Below, piece after piece: positions 42,036 to 49,711 of a stretch of 64,000 bases of DNA; position 1 is the stretch's first letter, and each line of letters begins with the position of its first letter. Both the position numbers and the translations under genes were made by a program. The notes under the pieces were generated by a model. The model was not told the origin of the DNA. It was given only the letters and a program-made list of their open reading frames with translations, and did no database searches. The DNA comes from Leifsonia poae (GTDB lineage Bacteria > Actinomycetota > Actinomycetes > Actinomycetales > Microbacteriaceae): NCBI RefSeq assembly GCF_027921845.1, contig NZ_BSEN01000006.1, positions 436,442 to 500,441 on the forward strand, given 5' to 3'.

Positions 42036-43115
42036 CTACGCGACCGACCAGCCGCCGTCCGACGGCAGGATCACGCCGTTGACGTTCACACCGTCGTCGC
42101 TCAGCAGGAAGGTGATCGACGCCGCGAGAGCGTCGGCTTCAGCGGCATCCGGCAGGATCGTCATGGCGAGCTGCACGCGCTCGGCACCGAGTGCGGACCC
42201 GAACGACGCCTCGATGTTGGTGATGGTCGGTCCGGGGGCGACAGCATTGACGCGGATGCCGCTCGGGCCGTACATGAAGGCGCTGCTCTTGGTGATGCCG
42301 GCCACCGCGTGCTTCGACGCCGTGTAGGCGACACCGGCCGCGGAGCCGCGGAGGGCCGCCTCCGACGCGGTGTTCACGATCGACCCGGAGGCCTGGGCGA
42401 GCATCGCGGGGATGACGGCGCGCATCAGCTTCATCGTGCCGGTGACGTTGATCGAGAACACGCGGTCCCAGATCGCGTCGGAGACCTCGTGCACCGGGGT
42501 CATGTTGTCCATGATCCCGGCGATGTTGGCCAGTCCGTCGATGCGGGGTCCGGCGGCGGCGACGATCGCGGCGATCGCCGCGTCGTCGGTGATGTCACCG
42601 GCGACCGGCACGATCTCGGCCTCGGGCAGCTCGGCGGCGAAGGCGTCGAGGCGCTCCCGGGAGATGTCGACGGCGACGACGCGGCCGCCCTCACGGGCGA
42701 TGCGGGATGCGGTGGCGCGGCCGATGCCGGAGCCGGCTCCGGTCACGATCACGGTCTTGCCCGCGAAGCGTCCTGCGGTGACGACCTCGACCCAGGGCTC
42801 GGGCTCGGGAGCCGAGGCGGGGGACTCCGCTGCGGATTCGTCGGCGGCAGCGGTCGCGCCGGGGACGGCGGTCGAGCCTGCCGGCACTTCGCCGGACTCG
42901 ACGCGCTGCACGAGCTCGTCGATCATCTGCTGCGTGAAGGCGCCCTTGCTCAGCGACACGAGGCGCTTGAGTGCGAGGCGGTGCACGGGTCGCAGCACGT
43001 CCGCATCCTGACCGGACTGCGCCAGGAGGTCGCGGATGATCGGGCCACCGACGGGGTCTTCGAGCCACGTGCGGATCGACGAATCGCCGGAGAGCGTACC
43101 TGCGTTCTTGCTCAT
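42036..43115 (-). CDS. SDR oxidoreductase with extra N-terminal helical domain
   Basis: A 359-residue fusion-like protein. Residues about 12-75 (IRTWLEDPVGGPIIRDLL...LRPVHRLALKRLVSLSKGAFTQQMIDELV) form a small helical domain that I associate with C-terminal extensions of glycoside hydrolases and other actinobacterial proteins. An acidic/Ala linker (76-112) leads to a classical short-chain dehydrogenase: TGAGSGIG for NAD(P), NIAG, catalytic Ser in NTASEAALRG and YTASK. The SDR part is complete. Substrate unknown. It is divergent from a TetR gene with a strong palindrome between, so it is probably induced by that regulator's ligand. Confidence 0.82.
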   Translation of the reverse strand: MSKNAGTLSGDSSIRTWLEDPVGGPIIRDLLAQSGQDADVLRPVHRLALKRLVSLSKGAFTQQMIDELVQRVESGEVPAGSTAVPGATAAADESAAESPASAPEPEPWVEVVTAGRFAGKTVIVTGAGSGIGRATASRIAREGGRVVAVDISRERLDAFAAELPEAEIVPVAGDITDDAAIAAIVAAAGPRIDGLANIAGIMDNMTPVHEVSDAIWDRVFSINVTGTMKLMRAVIPAMLAQASGSIVNTASEAALRGSAAGVAYTASKHAVAGITKSSAFMYGPSGIRVNAVAPGPTITNIEASFGSALGAERVQLAMTILPDAAEADALAASITFLLSDDGVNVNGVILPSDGGWSVA

Positions 43116-43178
43116 GGGTATCTGTTCCTCTTTCTCTGCGGGGCGCGTCGCTGGGGGATACGGGCGCTGACCCCTGAT

Positions 43179-43202
43179 CTACCGGACAACACTGTCCGGT
43201 AG
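43179..43202. promoter_or_regulatory. TetR operator between SDR and TetR genes
   Basis: CTACCGGACA-ACAC-TGTCCGGTAG has perfect 10-bp arms. TACGCT (43203-43208) follows directly and is 6 bases before the TetR GTG start, so repressor bound here would block its own leaderless promoter and, in the other direction, the SDR gene. Confidence 0.7.
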
Positions 43203-43214
43203 TACGCTACACCC

Positions 43215-43787
43215 GTGCCAGCTGACGGGAAGATGAACAGAGGACGAAGTGCCGGTCCCGAGAACCGTCGGGCTCTCATCGCCGCCGCGCGCGAGGTCTT
43301 CGCCGAGGGCGGATTCGCCGCTCCGCTGAGCGCGGTCGCCCGTCGAGCCGGGGTCGGACAGGGCAGCCTCTACCGGCACTTCCCCGATCGCATCGCGCTG
43401 GCGCTGGCGGTGTTCGACGACAACATCACCGATCTCGAGGCGTTACGAGATCGACCGGATGCCCGCATGAGCGACCTCTTCGACGAGATCTCCGAACAGG
43501 CGATCGCCTCCACCGCCCTCATCGACATGATCAGCACCGAGCGCCACGACCCGCGGGCCGAAGAGCTCGGCGCGCGGGTGTCCGCCGTCGTCGACGCGGT
43601 GCTCGTGCGCGATCAGGACGCCGGGCGCATCCGGGCGAGCGTCACCGGGGGAGACGTGATGCTCGCGGTGTCGATGCTCGCGTTCCTGCTCTCGCGCACC
43701 GACCACGACGAGCGTCCGGCGATCGCCGAGCGGGCGCGCCGCATCTTCCGCGAGGGGTTCGCGACCGATCCCGACGTGAGCGCCTAG
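43215..43787 (+). CDS. TetR-family transcriptional regulator
   Basis: A 190-residue TetR regulator. The HTH at residues about 20-65 reads GFAAPLSAVARRAGVGQGSLYRHFPDRIALALAV (described in part), a typical YRHFPxR subgroup; the C-terminal domain matches the TetR members with a short ligand region. I use the GTG at 43215 because a TACGCT -10-like box lies 6 bases upstream (leaderless); ATG 43233 is possible. It probably controls the divergent SDR gene and itself through the palindrome at 43179-43202. Confidence 0.85.
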   Translation: MPADGKMNRGRSAGPENRRALIAAAREVFAEGGFAAPLSAVARRAGVGQGSLYRHFPDRIALALAVFDDNITDLEALRDRPDARMSDLFDEISEQAIASTALIDMISTERHDPRAEELGARVSAVVDAVLVRDQDAGRIRASVTGGDVMLAVSMLAFLLSRTDHDERPAIAERARRIFREGFATDPDVSA

Positions 43788-43806
43788 GCCGCGCCCCCTC
43801 GGACGG

Positions 43807-44073
43807 CTACAGGCCGTAGTCCAGATCGAAGTCGTCGCGGAACGTCTCCGGTCCGCTCGCACCGGCGCTCTCCGGCTCGGGCGGCGGGGCGAATTCGATG
43901 CGCGCCTCGGTGGACGCGGTGATGAGCAGGTCCGTGCGCCGGCCGGCCGTGCTGATGATCGTCACGAACGAGCCTCCGTTGCGCACGGCGTCGACGATCG
44001 AGCGCTTCAGATCTTCGACGTCGACATCGAAGCGATAGCGCTGTGTTCCCACGACAAGAGTCGGAACGTCCAT
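43807..44073 (-). CDS. Small conserved hypothetical protein
   Basis: An 88-residue soluble protein beginning DVPTLVVGTQRYRFDVDVEDLKR. The first 65 residues look like a small alpha/beta domain with a predicted strand-helix-strand-strand order (SIVDAVRNGGSFVTIIS, LLITASTEARIEF). The last 20 residues are Pro/Glu/Asp-rich and end FDLDYGL. GGAGG stands 4-5 bases before the ATG at 44073. It is divergent from a 58-residue gene. I recognise no family and assign no function. Confidence 0.6.
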   Translation of the reverse strand: MDVPTLVVGTQRYRFDVDVEDLKRSIVDAVRNGGSFVTIISTAGRRTDLLITASTEARIEFAPPPEPESAGASGPETFRDDFDLDYGL

Positions 44074-44174
44074 CGCGCCTCCTTCGGGTCGGAGCAACCT
44101 CAGCTGGCTGCCCTGGCGATAGTACGCGCATCTTCTGCGGGTGCTACCGGGCCGCGGGGGAGTAGCGTTCAACC

Positions 44175-44351
44175 ATGGATGCCCGCATCGCGCAGCTCGA
44201 GGGCGGCCCGTTCGACGGCCGCACCTGGGATCTGACGGAGTACGCCTTTCAGGCGGAGTTGACCGACGAAGACGGCCGCACGGCGATCTACATCGAGACC
44301 GACCGGCTGACCGCCAACGGTCTTCCGATCTGGTCGGTCGACGTCGACTAG
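44175..44351 (+). CDS. 58-residue GGPFDG-motif small protein
   Basis: A short gene encoding 58 residues: MDARIAQLEGGPFDGRTW, a DLTEYAFQAELTDEDGR centre, and a YIETDRLTANGLPIWSVDVD tail. The GGPFDG start and the beta-strand pattern ending in an R/T-x-G-x-P-x-W element resemble small proteins scattered in actinobacterial and phage genomes. TAGCGT lies 6 bases before the ATG, so it looks leaderless. Its stop overlaps the stop of the converging nucleotidyltransferase gene by four bases. Coding use matches its neighbours. Function unknown. Confidence 0.6.
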   Translation: MDARIAQLEGGPFDGRTWDLTEYAFQAELTDEDGRTAIYIETDRLTANGLPIWSVDVD

Positions 44352-45112
44352 CCCCTGGCGTCGGCCAGTCGTGACCGGCCGAGTTCGACCAGTTCGGCGA
44401 CGGCCGCGCCGAGGCGCGCGGGTTCGGGGGTCAGTTCCACGACGAGGTCGTCGACCGAGCGCATGCCCGCACGGTCGAGCAGCGTCTTCTCGTTGGTGAC
44501 CCACTCGCCCCGGGCGGCCATCACCGCGTGCGCGAACTGCATCGCCGACGTCGCGAGCAGCCCGGCGCAGGCCGTCACCCGGCCGTGGGCTGCGTGGTTG
44601 CGCTCGGCGTACACCGCTGTGATCTCCGCGCGGCCCGACCACTCGTCGGCAGCAGCCCGGCGCAGAGCATCCGGGTAGTGGGGGCGCGGCAGCGAGCCGC
44701 GGAGCACACGGTTGATGGCGAGCTCGCCGACCACCAGATAACTCGGGATGAGCGCGAGGTGGAACAGGAGCGGCTCGATGCGGAAACGCCCGGCCTCGGC
44801 CTCGCCGAGCTCGTGCTCGATCACGTCGAGATCGCGATAGTGCACGTCGACCGCGCGTCCGTCGATCGTCAGCCAGGCGCCGCCGTTGAAGACTCCGCCG
44901 CCCCACCCGCCGATCTCGGCGACCTCGCCCGGCCAGCCGAGGTCGCGGAGCGCCTGCGGACGGAAGGCGCCGCGATAATAGACGGCGAGATCCCAGTCGC
45001 TGTCGGGCCGCTCCGTGCCTTGAGCGCGCGAGCCTCCGAGGCTCACCGCCTCGACCGCGGGAAGGGAGGCGAGGCGATCGGCAACAGCGTCGAGGAACCG
45101 GGCGTCGTCCAT
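44348..45112 (-). CDS. Nucleotidyltransferase-fold protein
   Basis: A 254-residue cytosolic protein with a minimal nucleotidyltransferase domain: VSLGGSRAQGTERPDSDWDLAVYY has the GS motif and the metal-binding D-x-D pair (about residues 24-47), and a third acidic residue lies in RAVDVHYRD near residue 90. The C-terminal half (about 110-250) is helical with EWSGRAEITAVYAERNHAAHGRV. Related proteins modify small molecules or proteins with NMP groups, or belong to antibiotic-resistance nucleotidyltransferases; which applies here is unclear. ATG at 45112; the frame upstream is open but lacks similarity. Confidence 0.78.
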   Translation of the reverse strand: MDDARFLDAVADRLASLPAVEAVSLGGSRAQGTERPDSDWDLAVYYRGAFRPQALRDLGWPGEVAEIGGWGGGVFNGGAWLTIDGRAVDVHYRDLDVIEHELGEAEAGRFRIEPLLFHLALIPSYLVVGELAINRVLRGSLPRPHYPDALRRAAADEWSGRAEITAVYAERNHAAHGRVTACAGLLATSAMQFAHAVMAARGEWVTNEKTLLDRAGMRSVDDLVVELTPEPARLGAAVAELVELGRSRLADARG

Positions 45113-45199
45113 CCGGTCATCGTAGCGAGAGCGATCGACGCCGCGCCCCGGACATCGGCTCAGCGCCATCGTAGGCCGGGCCACCGGGGCGGGCTGAGA

Positions 45200-45217
45200 A
45201 TCCGTGTGTGCACGGAT
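45200..45217. promoter_or_regulatory. Inverted repeat in divergent intergenic region
   Basis: ATCCGTG-TGTG-CACGGAT has perfect 7-bp arms. It lies in the 189-bp gap between the divergent nucleotidyltransferase and membrane-protein genes, the only structured element I see there. The regulator is unknown. Confidence 0.35.
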
Positions 45218-45301
45218 ACCAGCTGCCGAACCCGCTCGATACGCTCGGCGGAGCGCCCGACCCGAGGGCGCATGCACGCAACGGCATATGAGAGGCATCC
45301 C

Positions 45302-46258
45302 ATGAGCACGACCGCCCCTGCCCCGCTCCACCGACCGGAGACCCGCCAGTACGCGTGGGTTCGCCACCTGATGCCCCGCATCGTCATCGGGGCCTTGATC
45401 GCCGCAGCGCTCGTCGGCGTCTACGCGGTTCTCATCGGGGAGTTCGACGAACTGTGCTGGCGTCTGATCGGCACGATCTCGCTCTTCGTCTTCTTCTCGC
45501 TGGTCTCCTGGTACGACGCGGACGTGTCGGCGCGGCGCGCCCCCTGGTTCGGCGCCGTCAGCGTCGTGACCTCGGTCTACCTGCTGATCGCCGGTCTCGT
45601 GAAGGTCTGGACGCCGAACACGTACGACGGGAGCTCCCCCTGGTGGGAGCCGTTCGCCTGGTTCGCGCTGGTGGCCGTCGCGCGGCTCGGGCTGCTCCAC
45701 ATCCACCTGGTGCTCAACACGCAGCGCCGGTTCACCGGCCCTCTCATGAGCAAGGTGACCATCGGCACGCTCACCCTCGTCGGACTGCTGACGGTCGGAC
45801 TGTCACTGCCGCTGATCTTCACGCGTGTCGACTTCGGCGAGACGTACTGGCGGCTGATGGGCGTGATCGCGATCCTGGATGCTCTGGGCACCATCCTGAT
45901 CCCGCTGACCTTCTCGCTCTTCGGTCCGAAGGTGGCGAAGCCCCAGCAGCAGTTCCCGCCGCGGCCGGTGCAGCAGCCGGCGGCGGCGTTCCAGAGCTGG
46001 CAGCCCATGGCGGCCGCGCCGTCGACTCCGGCCGCGCCGCCCGCTCCGCCCACTGCGCCCGCTCCGGCGGCGCCGACAACTCCCACACCGCCGGCCGTCC
46101 CCGCCGCTCCGTCCTTCGCGCCGCCGTCGACCGCATACCCGCGACTCGTCGTCGGCTCCGGTCTGCAACTCGAGTGGCCCCGTTACATCAACGGTGCACC
46201 GCTCCCCGCACGCCCCGACGGCTCTCCGGACTTCACCGGAGTCGTCGGATACGCCTGA
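45302..46258 (+). CDS. Membrane protein with Pro/Ala-rich cytosolic tail
   Basis: A 318-residue membrane protein of unknown function. Six hydrophobic helices fill residues about 25-215 (IVIGALIAAALVGVYAVLIG, IGTISLFVFFSLVSWY, VVTSVYLLIAGLVKVW, FAWFALVAVARLGLLHIHLVL, LTLVGLLTVGLSLPLIF, AILDALGTILIPLTFSLFG). A long tail follows (about 220-290), made of Pro/Ala/Thr repeats. The final 30 residues are ordered-looking (LVVGSGLQLEWPRYINGAPLP). GAGAGG is 7 bases before the ATG. No family is recognised; the low-complexity tail suggests a tether or binding site. Confidence 0.65.
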   Translation: MSTTAPAPLHRPETRQYAWVRHLMPRIVIGALIAAALVGVYAVLIGEFDELCWRLIGTISLFVFFSLVSWYDADVSARRAPWFGAVSVVTSVYLLIAGLVKVWTPNTYDGSSPWWEPFAWFALVAVARLGLLHIHLVLNTQRRFTGPLMSKVTIGTLTLVGLLTVGLSLPLIFTRVDFGETYWRLMGVIAILDALGTILIPLTFSLFGPKVAKPQQQFPPRPVQQPAAAFQSWQPMAAAPSTPAAPPAPPTAPAPAAPTTPTPPAVPAAPSFAPPSTAYPRLVVGSGLQLEWPRYINGAPLPARPDGSPDFTGVVGYA

Positions 46259-46340
46259 CACCGGCTTGCATCCGGCGCGCACCGAAAAGGTGCTGCCGGG
46301 GCGACGTCGCGGCGTCGGCGGTGCGCGCTATCGTTCCGGC

Positions 46341-46898
46341 ATGCACTGCGCGGTCCTCCTCCCGAACGGCGCGCCCTGCCCGGATCCGGTCGAGGCGGGC
46401 TCCCCGGTGCCGCTCTGCACCCACCACCTCGTGGCGGCGTACGACTGGGTCGCCTCCGACGTGGGGATCACCGACCTCCTCCCGTCACCGTGCCTGGCAT
46501 GCGGCTCGCGTCTCGGCGTGCGGTACCCGTCGGGCTGGCTCTGCGCGATCTGCGAGTGGCGGCAGGGCGATATCCCCGACGGCGATGCGCTCGACGACCG
46601 CGTCGACGTCGTCTACTACCTGCGCTTCGACGACCGGGTGAAGATCGGAACGTCCGGTAACCCTCGCCAGCGGATCGCAGCACTCCCGCACCACGAGGTA
46701 CTCGCGTTCGAGCGCGGCGGCCGGATGCTCGAGCAGCGCCGGCACCGGCAGTTCGCCGCCCACCGCATCCCTCGCACCGAATGGTTCGAGCCGAACGACG
46801 ACCTCGCCGCGCACCTCGCCGCCCTGAGTGCCGGAGTGGACGATCCGTGGGGCCTCTACGACCGCTGGCGCAGCGAACGGATCGCGCTGCGCGGCTGA
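46341..46898 (+). CDS. GIY-YIG / T5orf172-like protein with zinc-ribbon
   Basis: A 185-residue protein. The N-terminal part has several Cys/His pairs: CPDP, CTHH near residue 33, then CLACGSRLGV and WLCAICEWRQ (about 54-78), a likely zinc-binding segment. From about 88 to 155 it matches the T5orf172/GIY-YIG layout: VDVVYYLRFDDRVKIGTSGN, then RQRIAAL, the E/RR-HRQF helix and RIPRTEWFEPN. In this superfamily the Tyr pair, Arg and Glu cut DNA, although many T5orf172 members are only DNA-binding. TATCGT lies 6 bases before ATG 46341, so it is probably leaderless. Role unknown; not next to a mobile element. Confidence 0.7.
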   Translation: MHCAVLLPNGAPCPDPVEAGSPVPLCTHHLVAAYDWVASDVGITDLLPSPCLACGSRLGVRYPSGWLCAICEWRQGDIPDGDALDDRVDVVYYLRFDDRVKIGTSGNPRQRIAALPHHEVLAFERGGRMLEQRRHRQFAAHRIPRTEWFEPNDDLAAHLAALSAGVDDPWGLYDRWRSERIALRG

Positions 46899-46945
46899 TC
46901 GGCCCGGTTCACGAACCCGCAACCCTTTGGTACCCTCGAACGGGT

Positions 46946-47635
46946 ATGCAGCCAGCAGACCCCCAACGCGCACACGGCCGCCGCTCGGCAGGCCGACGCC
47001 TGCCGACTCCGGCCGTCGTCATGGCGCTGCCGTTGCCGAACCGCATCGCGCTCGGTCTGATGGCGCTCGCGCTCATCGCCGGGCTCTCCATCGCGCCGAC
47101 CCAGCGGGCTCAGGCGGCGGTGCCGACGTTCGATGAGCGCATCGCCGGGCAGACGATGAAGGTCGCACCGGGCGTGACGGCGCAGACCGTCGTGCGCGAT
47201 GGCGTCGCCGCGACCGACGGCGTGCAGACCCTGGCGAACAACGGGACCAACGCCGACTGGGCCAAACTCGTGCTCCTGTTCGGCGGCTGGCCGAAGACCG
47301 AAGAGAACGTCACCGTCATCCTGCGCTGGATGCGGCAGGAGAACGGTCCTCCCGACTGGTGGAACCGTAACAACCCGCTGAACAACGGTTACGGCTCCGG
47401 CGGGGGCGCCGGCCTCGGCAGCTATCCCGACCTGGTCACGGCCGCGCGCTACTGCGCCGAGAACCTGCACCGCGGGTATCCGGAGATCGTGGCCGGCCTC
47501 GCCGCCGGAAGCTCCGCGGATGCGACTGCCCAGGCGATCTGGGCGTCTCCATGGGCGTCGAGCCATTACGCCAACGGCGCCCACTGGAGTACGCGGCCCG
47601 TCGAGATCGTGCAGGCTCCGGCCGACGCCTGGTGA
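46946..47635 (+). CDS. Secreted protein with lysozyme-like repeat region, unknown
   Basis: A 229-residue exported protein. Residues 1-57 form a long signal peptide: a basic part (HGRRSAGRRLP), hydrophobic core LGLMALALIAGLSIAP and cleavage-like AQAA-VP. The mature part has WAKLVLLFGGWPKTEENVTVILRWMRQEN, WWNRNNPLNNGYGSGGG, SYPDLVTAARYCAENLHRGYPEIVAGL and AQAIWASPWASSHYANG. This Trp/Asn-rich pattern recalls glucosaminidase- or lysozyme-like domains of phage endolysins, with a possible Glu in RQENGPP. The assignment is weak. A TACCCT box precedes ATG 46946 by 9 bases. Confidence 0.6.
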   Translation: MQPADPQRAHGRRSAGRRLPTPAVVMALPLPNRIALGLMALALIAGLSIAPTQRAQAAVPTFDERIAGQTMKVAPGVTAQTVVRDGVAATDGVQTLANNGTNADWAKLVLLFGGWPKTEENVTVILRWMRQENGPPDWWNRNNPLNNGYGSGGGAGLGSYPDLVTAARYCAENLHRGYPEIVAGLAAGSSADATAQAIWASPWASSHYANGAHWSTRPVEIVQAPADAW

Positions 47636-47713
47636 TCGACACCGCGCCGAGGGACTGATTCCGAGCGCTTCTTCCCACTAGGGTGAGCACCATCGAACCC
47701 TGGGGAGACGACG

Positions 47714-48847
47714 ATGCGGGCATCCAAGCGAACACCGGCCGCGCAGCCGGCGACGGCACCGGCGACGACGGTGGTGGCACCACGGCCTGAGCAGCCGTTC
47801 GAGCCGCGCAGCTCGCGCACACCCCTGCAGTGGGGCTATCTCGTCTCCTTGGGCGTCATCGGCGCCATCGCCACCGGGCTGGCGCTCTACGGACTCCGCT
47901 CGATCCTGTTCATGATCTTCTTCGCCGCGTTCGCGACGGTCGGGCTCGACCCGCTCATCCGGTGGTTCCAGCGGCACCACTTCTCGCGGGCGTGGGCGAT
48001 CGTGACGGTCATCCTGCTGATCGTCGGCGTCGCGGTTGCGATCGTCTGGGTGGTGCTCCCGCTGGTGGTCAGCCAGATCAGCTACCTGGTGCAGGCGATC
48101 CCCAAAGAGATCAACACCCTGCGCGACCAGGGCTGGTTCGACACGGCCAACGAGGCGAGCAACGGCGTGCTCGGCAACTTCGTCACCTGGATCGCCAAGG
48201 AGGTCAAAGACCCGACCGTCTGGGCCGCGATCGGCAGCGGGGTGGTCGGCTTCGGGCTCGGGGTGCTCGACGCGATCACCTCCGGCTTCTTCGTACTGAT
48301 CCTCACCATCTACTTCATCGCCAGCTACGACTCCACGAAGAACGCGGCCTACAAGCTGGTGAGCGCCTCGCACCGGCCGACCTTCATCGAGTACTCCGAA
48401 CGCATCCTGCGCAACTTCGGGAAGTACCTCAGCGGCATGGTGATCCTGGCGTTCTTCAACGCGGTGTACAGCACGATCCTCCTGGTGGTCACGGGTGTGC
48501 CCGGCGCGTTCCTCATCGGCATCGCGGCGTTCTTCATCACACTCATCCCGTTGATCGGAACGGTGCTGACGACGATCGCGATGACGATCATCGCGCTGAT
48601 CCACTCGCCGGTCTCGGCGCTCATCGTGCTGATCTTCATGCTCATCTACATGCAGGTCGAGGCCTACATCCTCACCCCGAAGGTCATGGGCAAGGCGGTG
48701 CAGATCCCGGGCTCGGTCGTGCTGATCTCCGCGCTCGCCGGGTCGACACTGTTCGGGCTGGCCGGCGCGCTCGTCGCCATCCCGATCTCGGCGGGCATCA
48801 TCCTGATCATCAAGGAGCTGGTGATGCCGCGCAAGGAGCTCCGCTGA
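47714..48847 (+). CDS. AI-2E family transporter
   Basis: A 377-residue membrane protein of the AI-2E/TqsA-YdiK family. An N-terminal 45-residue Pro/Ala-rich segment precedes about eight helices. The family signature in the second half is seen in FIEYSERILRNFGKYLSGMVIL, FLIGIAAFFITLIPLIGTVL, LIYMQVEAYILTPKVMGKAVQIPG and LFGLAGALVAIPISAGI. Members export small molecules or ions (autoinducer-2, Na+/H+), so the cargo is undefined. GGGGAG lies before the ATG. A TAGGGT box with CTGATT upstream is a plausible promoter around 47660-47690. Confidence 0.87.
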   Translation: MRASKRTPAAQPATAPATTVVAPRPEQPFEPRSSRTPLQWGYLVSLGVIGAIATGLALYGLRSILFMIFFAAFATVGLDPLIRWFQRHHFSRAWAIVTVILLIVGVAVAIVWVVLPLVVSQISYLVQAIPKEINTLRDQGWFDTANEASNGVLGNFVTWIAKEVKDPTVWAAIGSGVVGFGLGVLDAITSGFFVLILTIYFIASYDSTKNAAYKLVSASHRPTFIEYSERILRNFGKYLSGMVILAFFNAVYSTILLVVTGVPGAFLIGIAAFFITLIPLIGTVLTTIAMTIIALIHSPVSALIVLIFMLIYMQVEAYILTPKVMGKAVQIPGSVVLISALAGSTLFGLAGALVAIPISAGIILIIKELVMPRKELR

Positions 48848-48971
48848 CGCGGGCGGCGCAGCCGGTGGTCCATGGGCGGCCGCGTTCGTGTTCCGTTCGG
48901 ATGCGGCCCTCACGCGTCCGGATTCCGTAAGGATCCCGATGGCGGGGCGGCCGCGCACGTAGAACAGGAGC

Positions 48972-49568
48972 GTGTCCACTGCATCCCGTCTTCCATCCGC
49001 CCTCGAACGTCGCAGCGGCGACCGTCCCCGTCGAGCCGGTCGCCGTGTCGAGCGGTGCCTCCGCGTGCTGTCGGAGGGACGCCATCCGTGGGGTTACCTC
49101 GACCAGACGTCGAGCGCGAGCGCGCACCGCAGCGGGGTGGTCTCGCACCGCCTCGTCGTGTTCGCGCCGGGAACCAACGCAGCGGAGCGCAGGATCCTCA
49201 TGGCCTATCGCCAGTGGCCGCTGGTGGGCGGTCTCGGAGCGCTCGTCACCGCAATGGTGCTGGCGCCGGTCGCGTCGTGGGCGGCGCTCGTCGGGATGCT
49301 CGGGCTGTACGTGGCCGGGTGCATGGTGCTCGCGCGGGTGTCCCGCGAGCTGCGGCGGGCGTGCCGCAGCGTCAGCGCGTCGAGCATGGTGGTCGGGACG
49401 ACACTGCACCGAGCGGGTGACGCGCGCACGCTGGGTGCCTGCCGCGCAGCGCTTCTCGCTCTGGAGAAGCGGAAGGATCGTGGCGAGATCGGCGAGGTCG
49501 AGTTCGAGGCCGGGTGGGGTCAGGTCTACGCGACGATCACAGCTGCAGGTCAGCCGAGCGTTCGCTGA
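48972..49568 (+). CDS. DUF6611-like membrane protein
   Basis: A protein of up to 198 residues. The segment HPWGYLDQTSSASAHRSGVV, the following RLVVFAPGTNAAERRILMAYRQWPLVGGL and two helices (LGALVTAMVLAPVASWAALV, MLGLYVAGCMVLARV) resemble actinobacterial proteins annotated DUF6611. A soluble C-terminal half follows (CRAALLALEKRKDRGEIGEVEFEAGWGQVYA), similar in style to SHOCT-type tails. The start is uncertain: GTG 48972 is only one base from AGGAG; GTG near 49063 is an alternative. It ends 44 bp before a strong hairpin. Confidence 0.6.
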   Translation: MSTASRLPSALERRSGDRPRRAGRRVERCLRVLSEGRHPWGYLDQTSSASAHRSGVVSHRLVVFAPGTNAAERRILMAYRQWPLVGGLGALVTAMVLAPVASWAALVGMLGLYVAGCMVLARVSRELRRACRSVSASSMVVGTTLHRAGDARTLGACRAALLALEKRKDRGEIGEVEFEAGWGQVYATITAAGQPSVR

Positions 49569-49611
49569 GTAAACATACCATTCGTCCGGTTAATGCTAGG
49601 CTCGCTGACAG

Positions 49612-49669
49612 CGAGGCGCCGACGCGGCTGCCGTCACTACGGGGGTTGTGACGGCGCGTCGGCGCCTCG
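49612..49669. terminator. Long two-part hairpin between convergent genes
   Basis: CGAGGCGCCGACGCG (49612-49626) pairs with its complement at 49655-49669, and inside it GCCGTCAC (49630-49637) pairs with GTGACGGC (49648-49655) around a TACGGGGGTT loop, with a 3-base bulge. It lies between the converging DUF6611 and hydroxyacyl-CoA dehydrogenase genes, so a bidirectional terminator is the simplest reading. An extended -10-like TGCTAGGCT (49592-49600) just before it could make it the body of a small RNA. Confidence 0.65.
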
Positions 49670-49711
49670 ATCTCGTTGCCGCCTCGGTCTCGTTACGGCG
49701 TCCGGTTCCTC

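Noticed and set aside
45302-46258. Pro/Ala-rich tail as a separate gene or frameshift
   Set aside because: The frame is continuous and ends in an ordered conserved-looking segment, so the low-complexity stretch is a linker.
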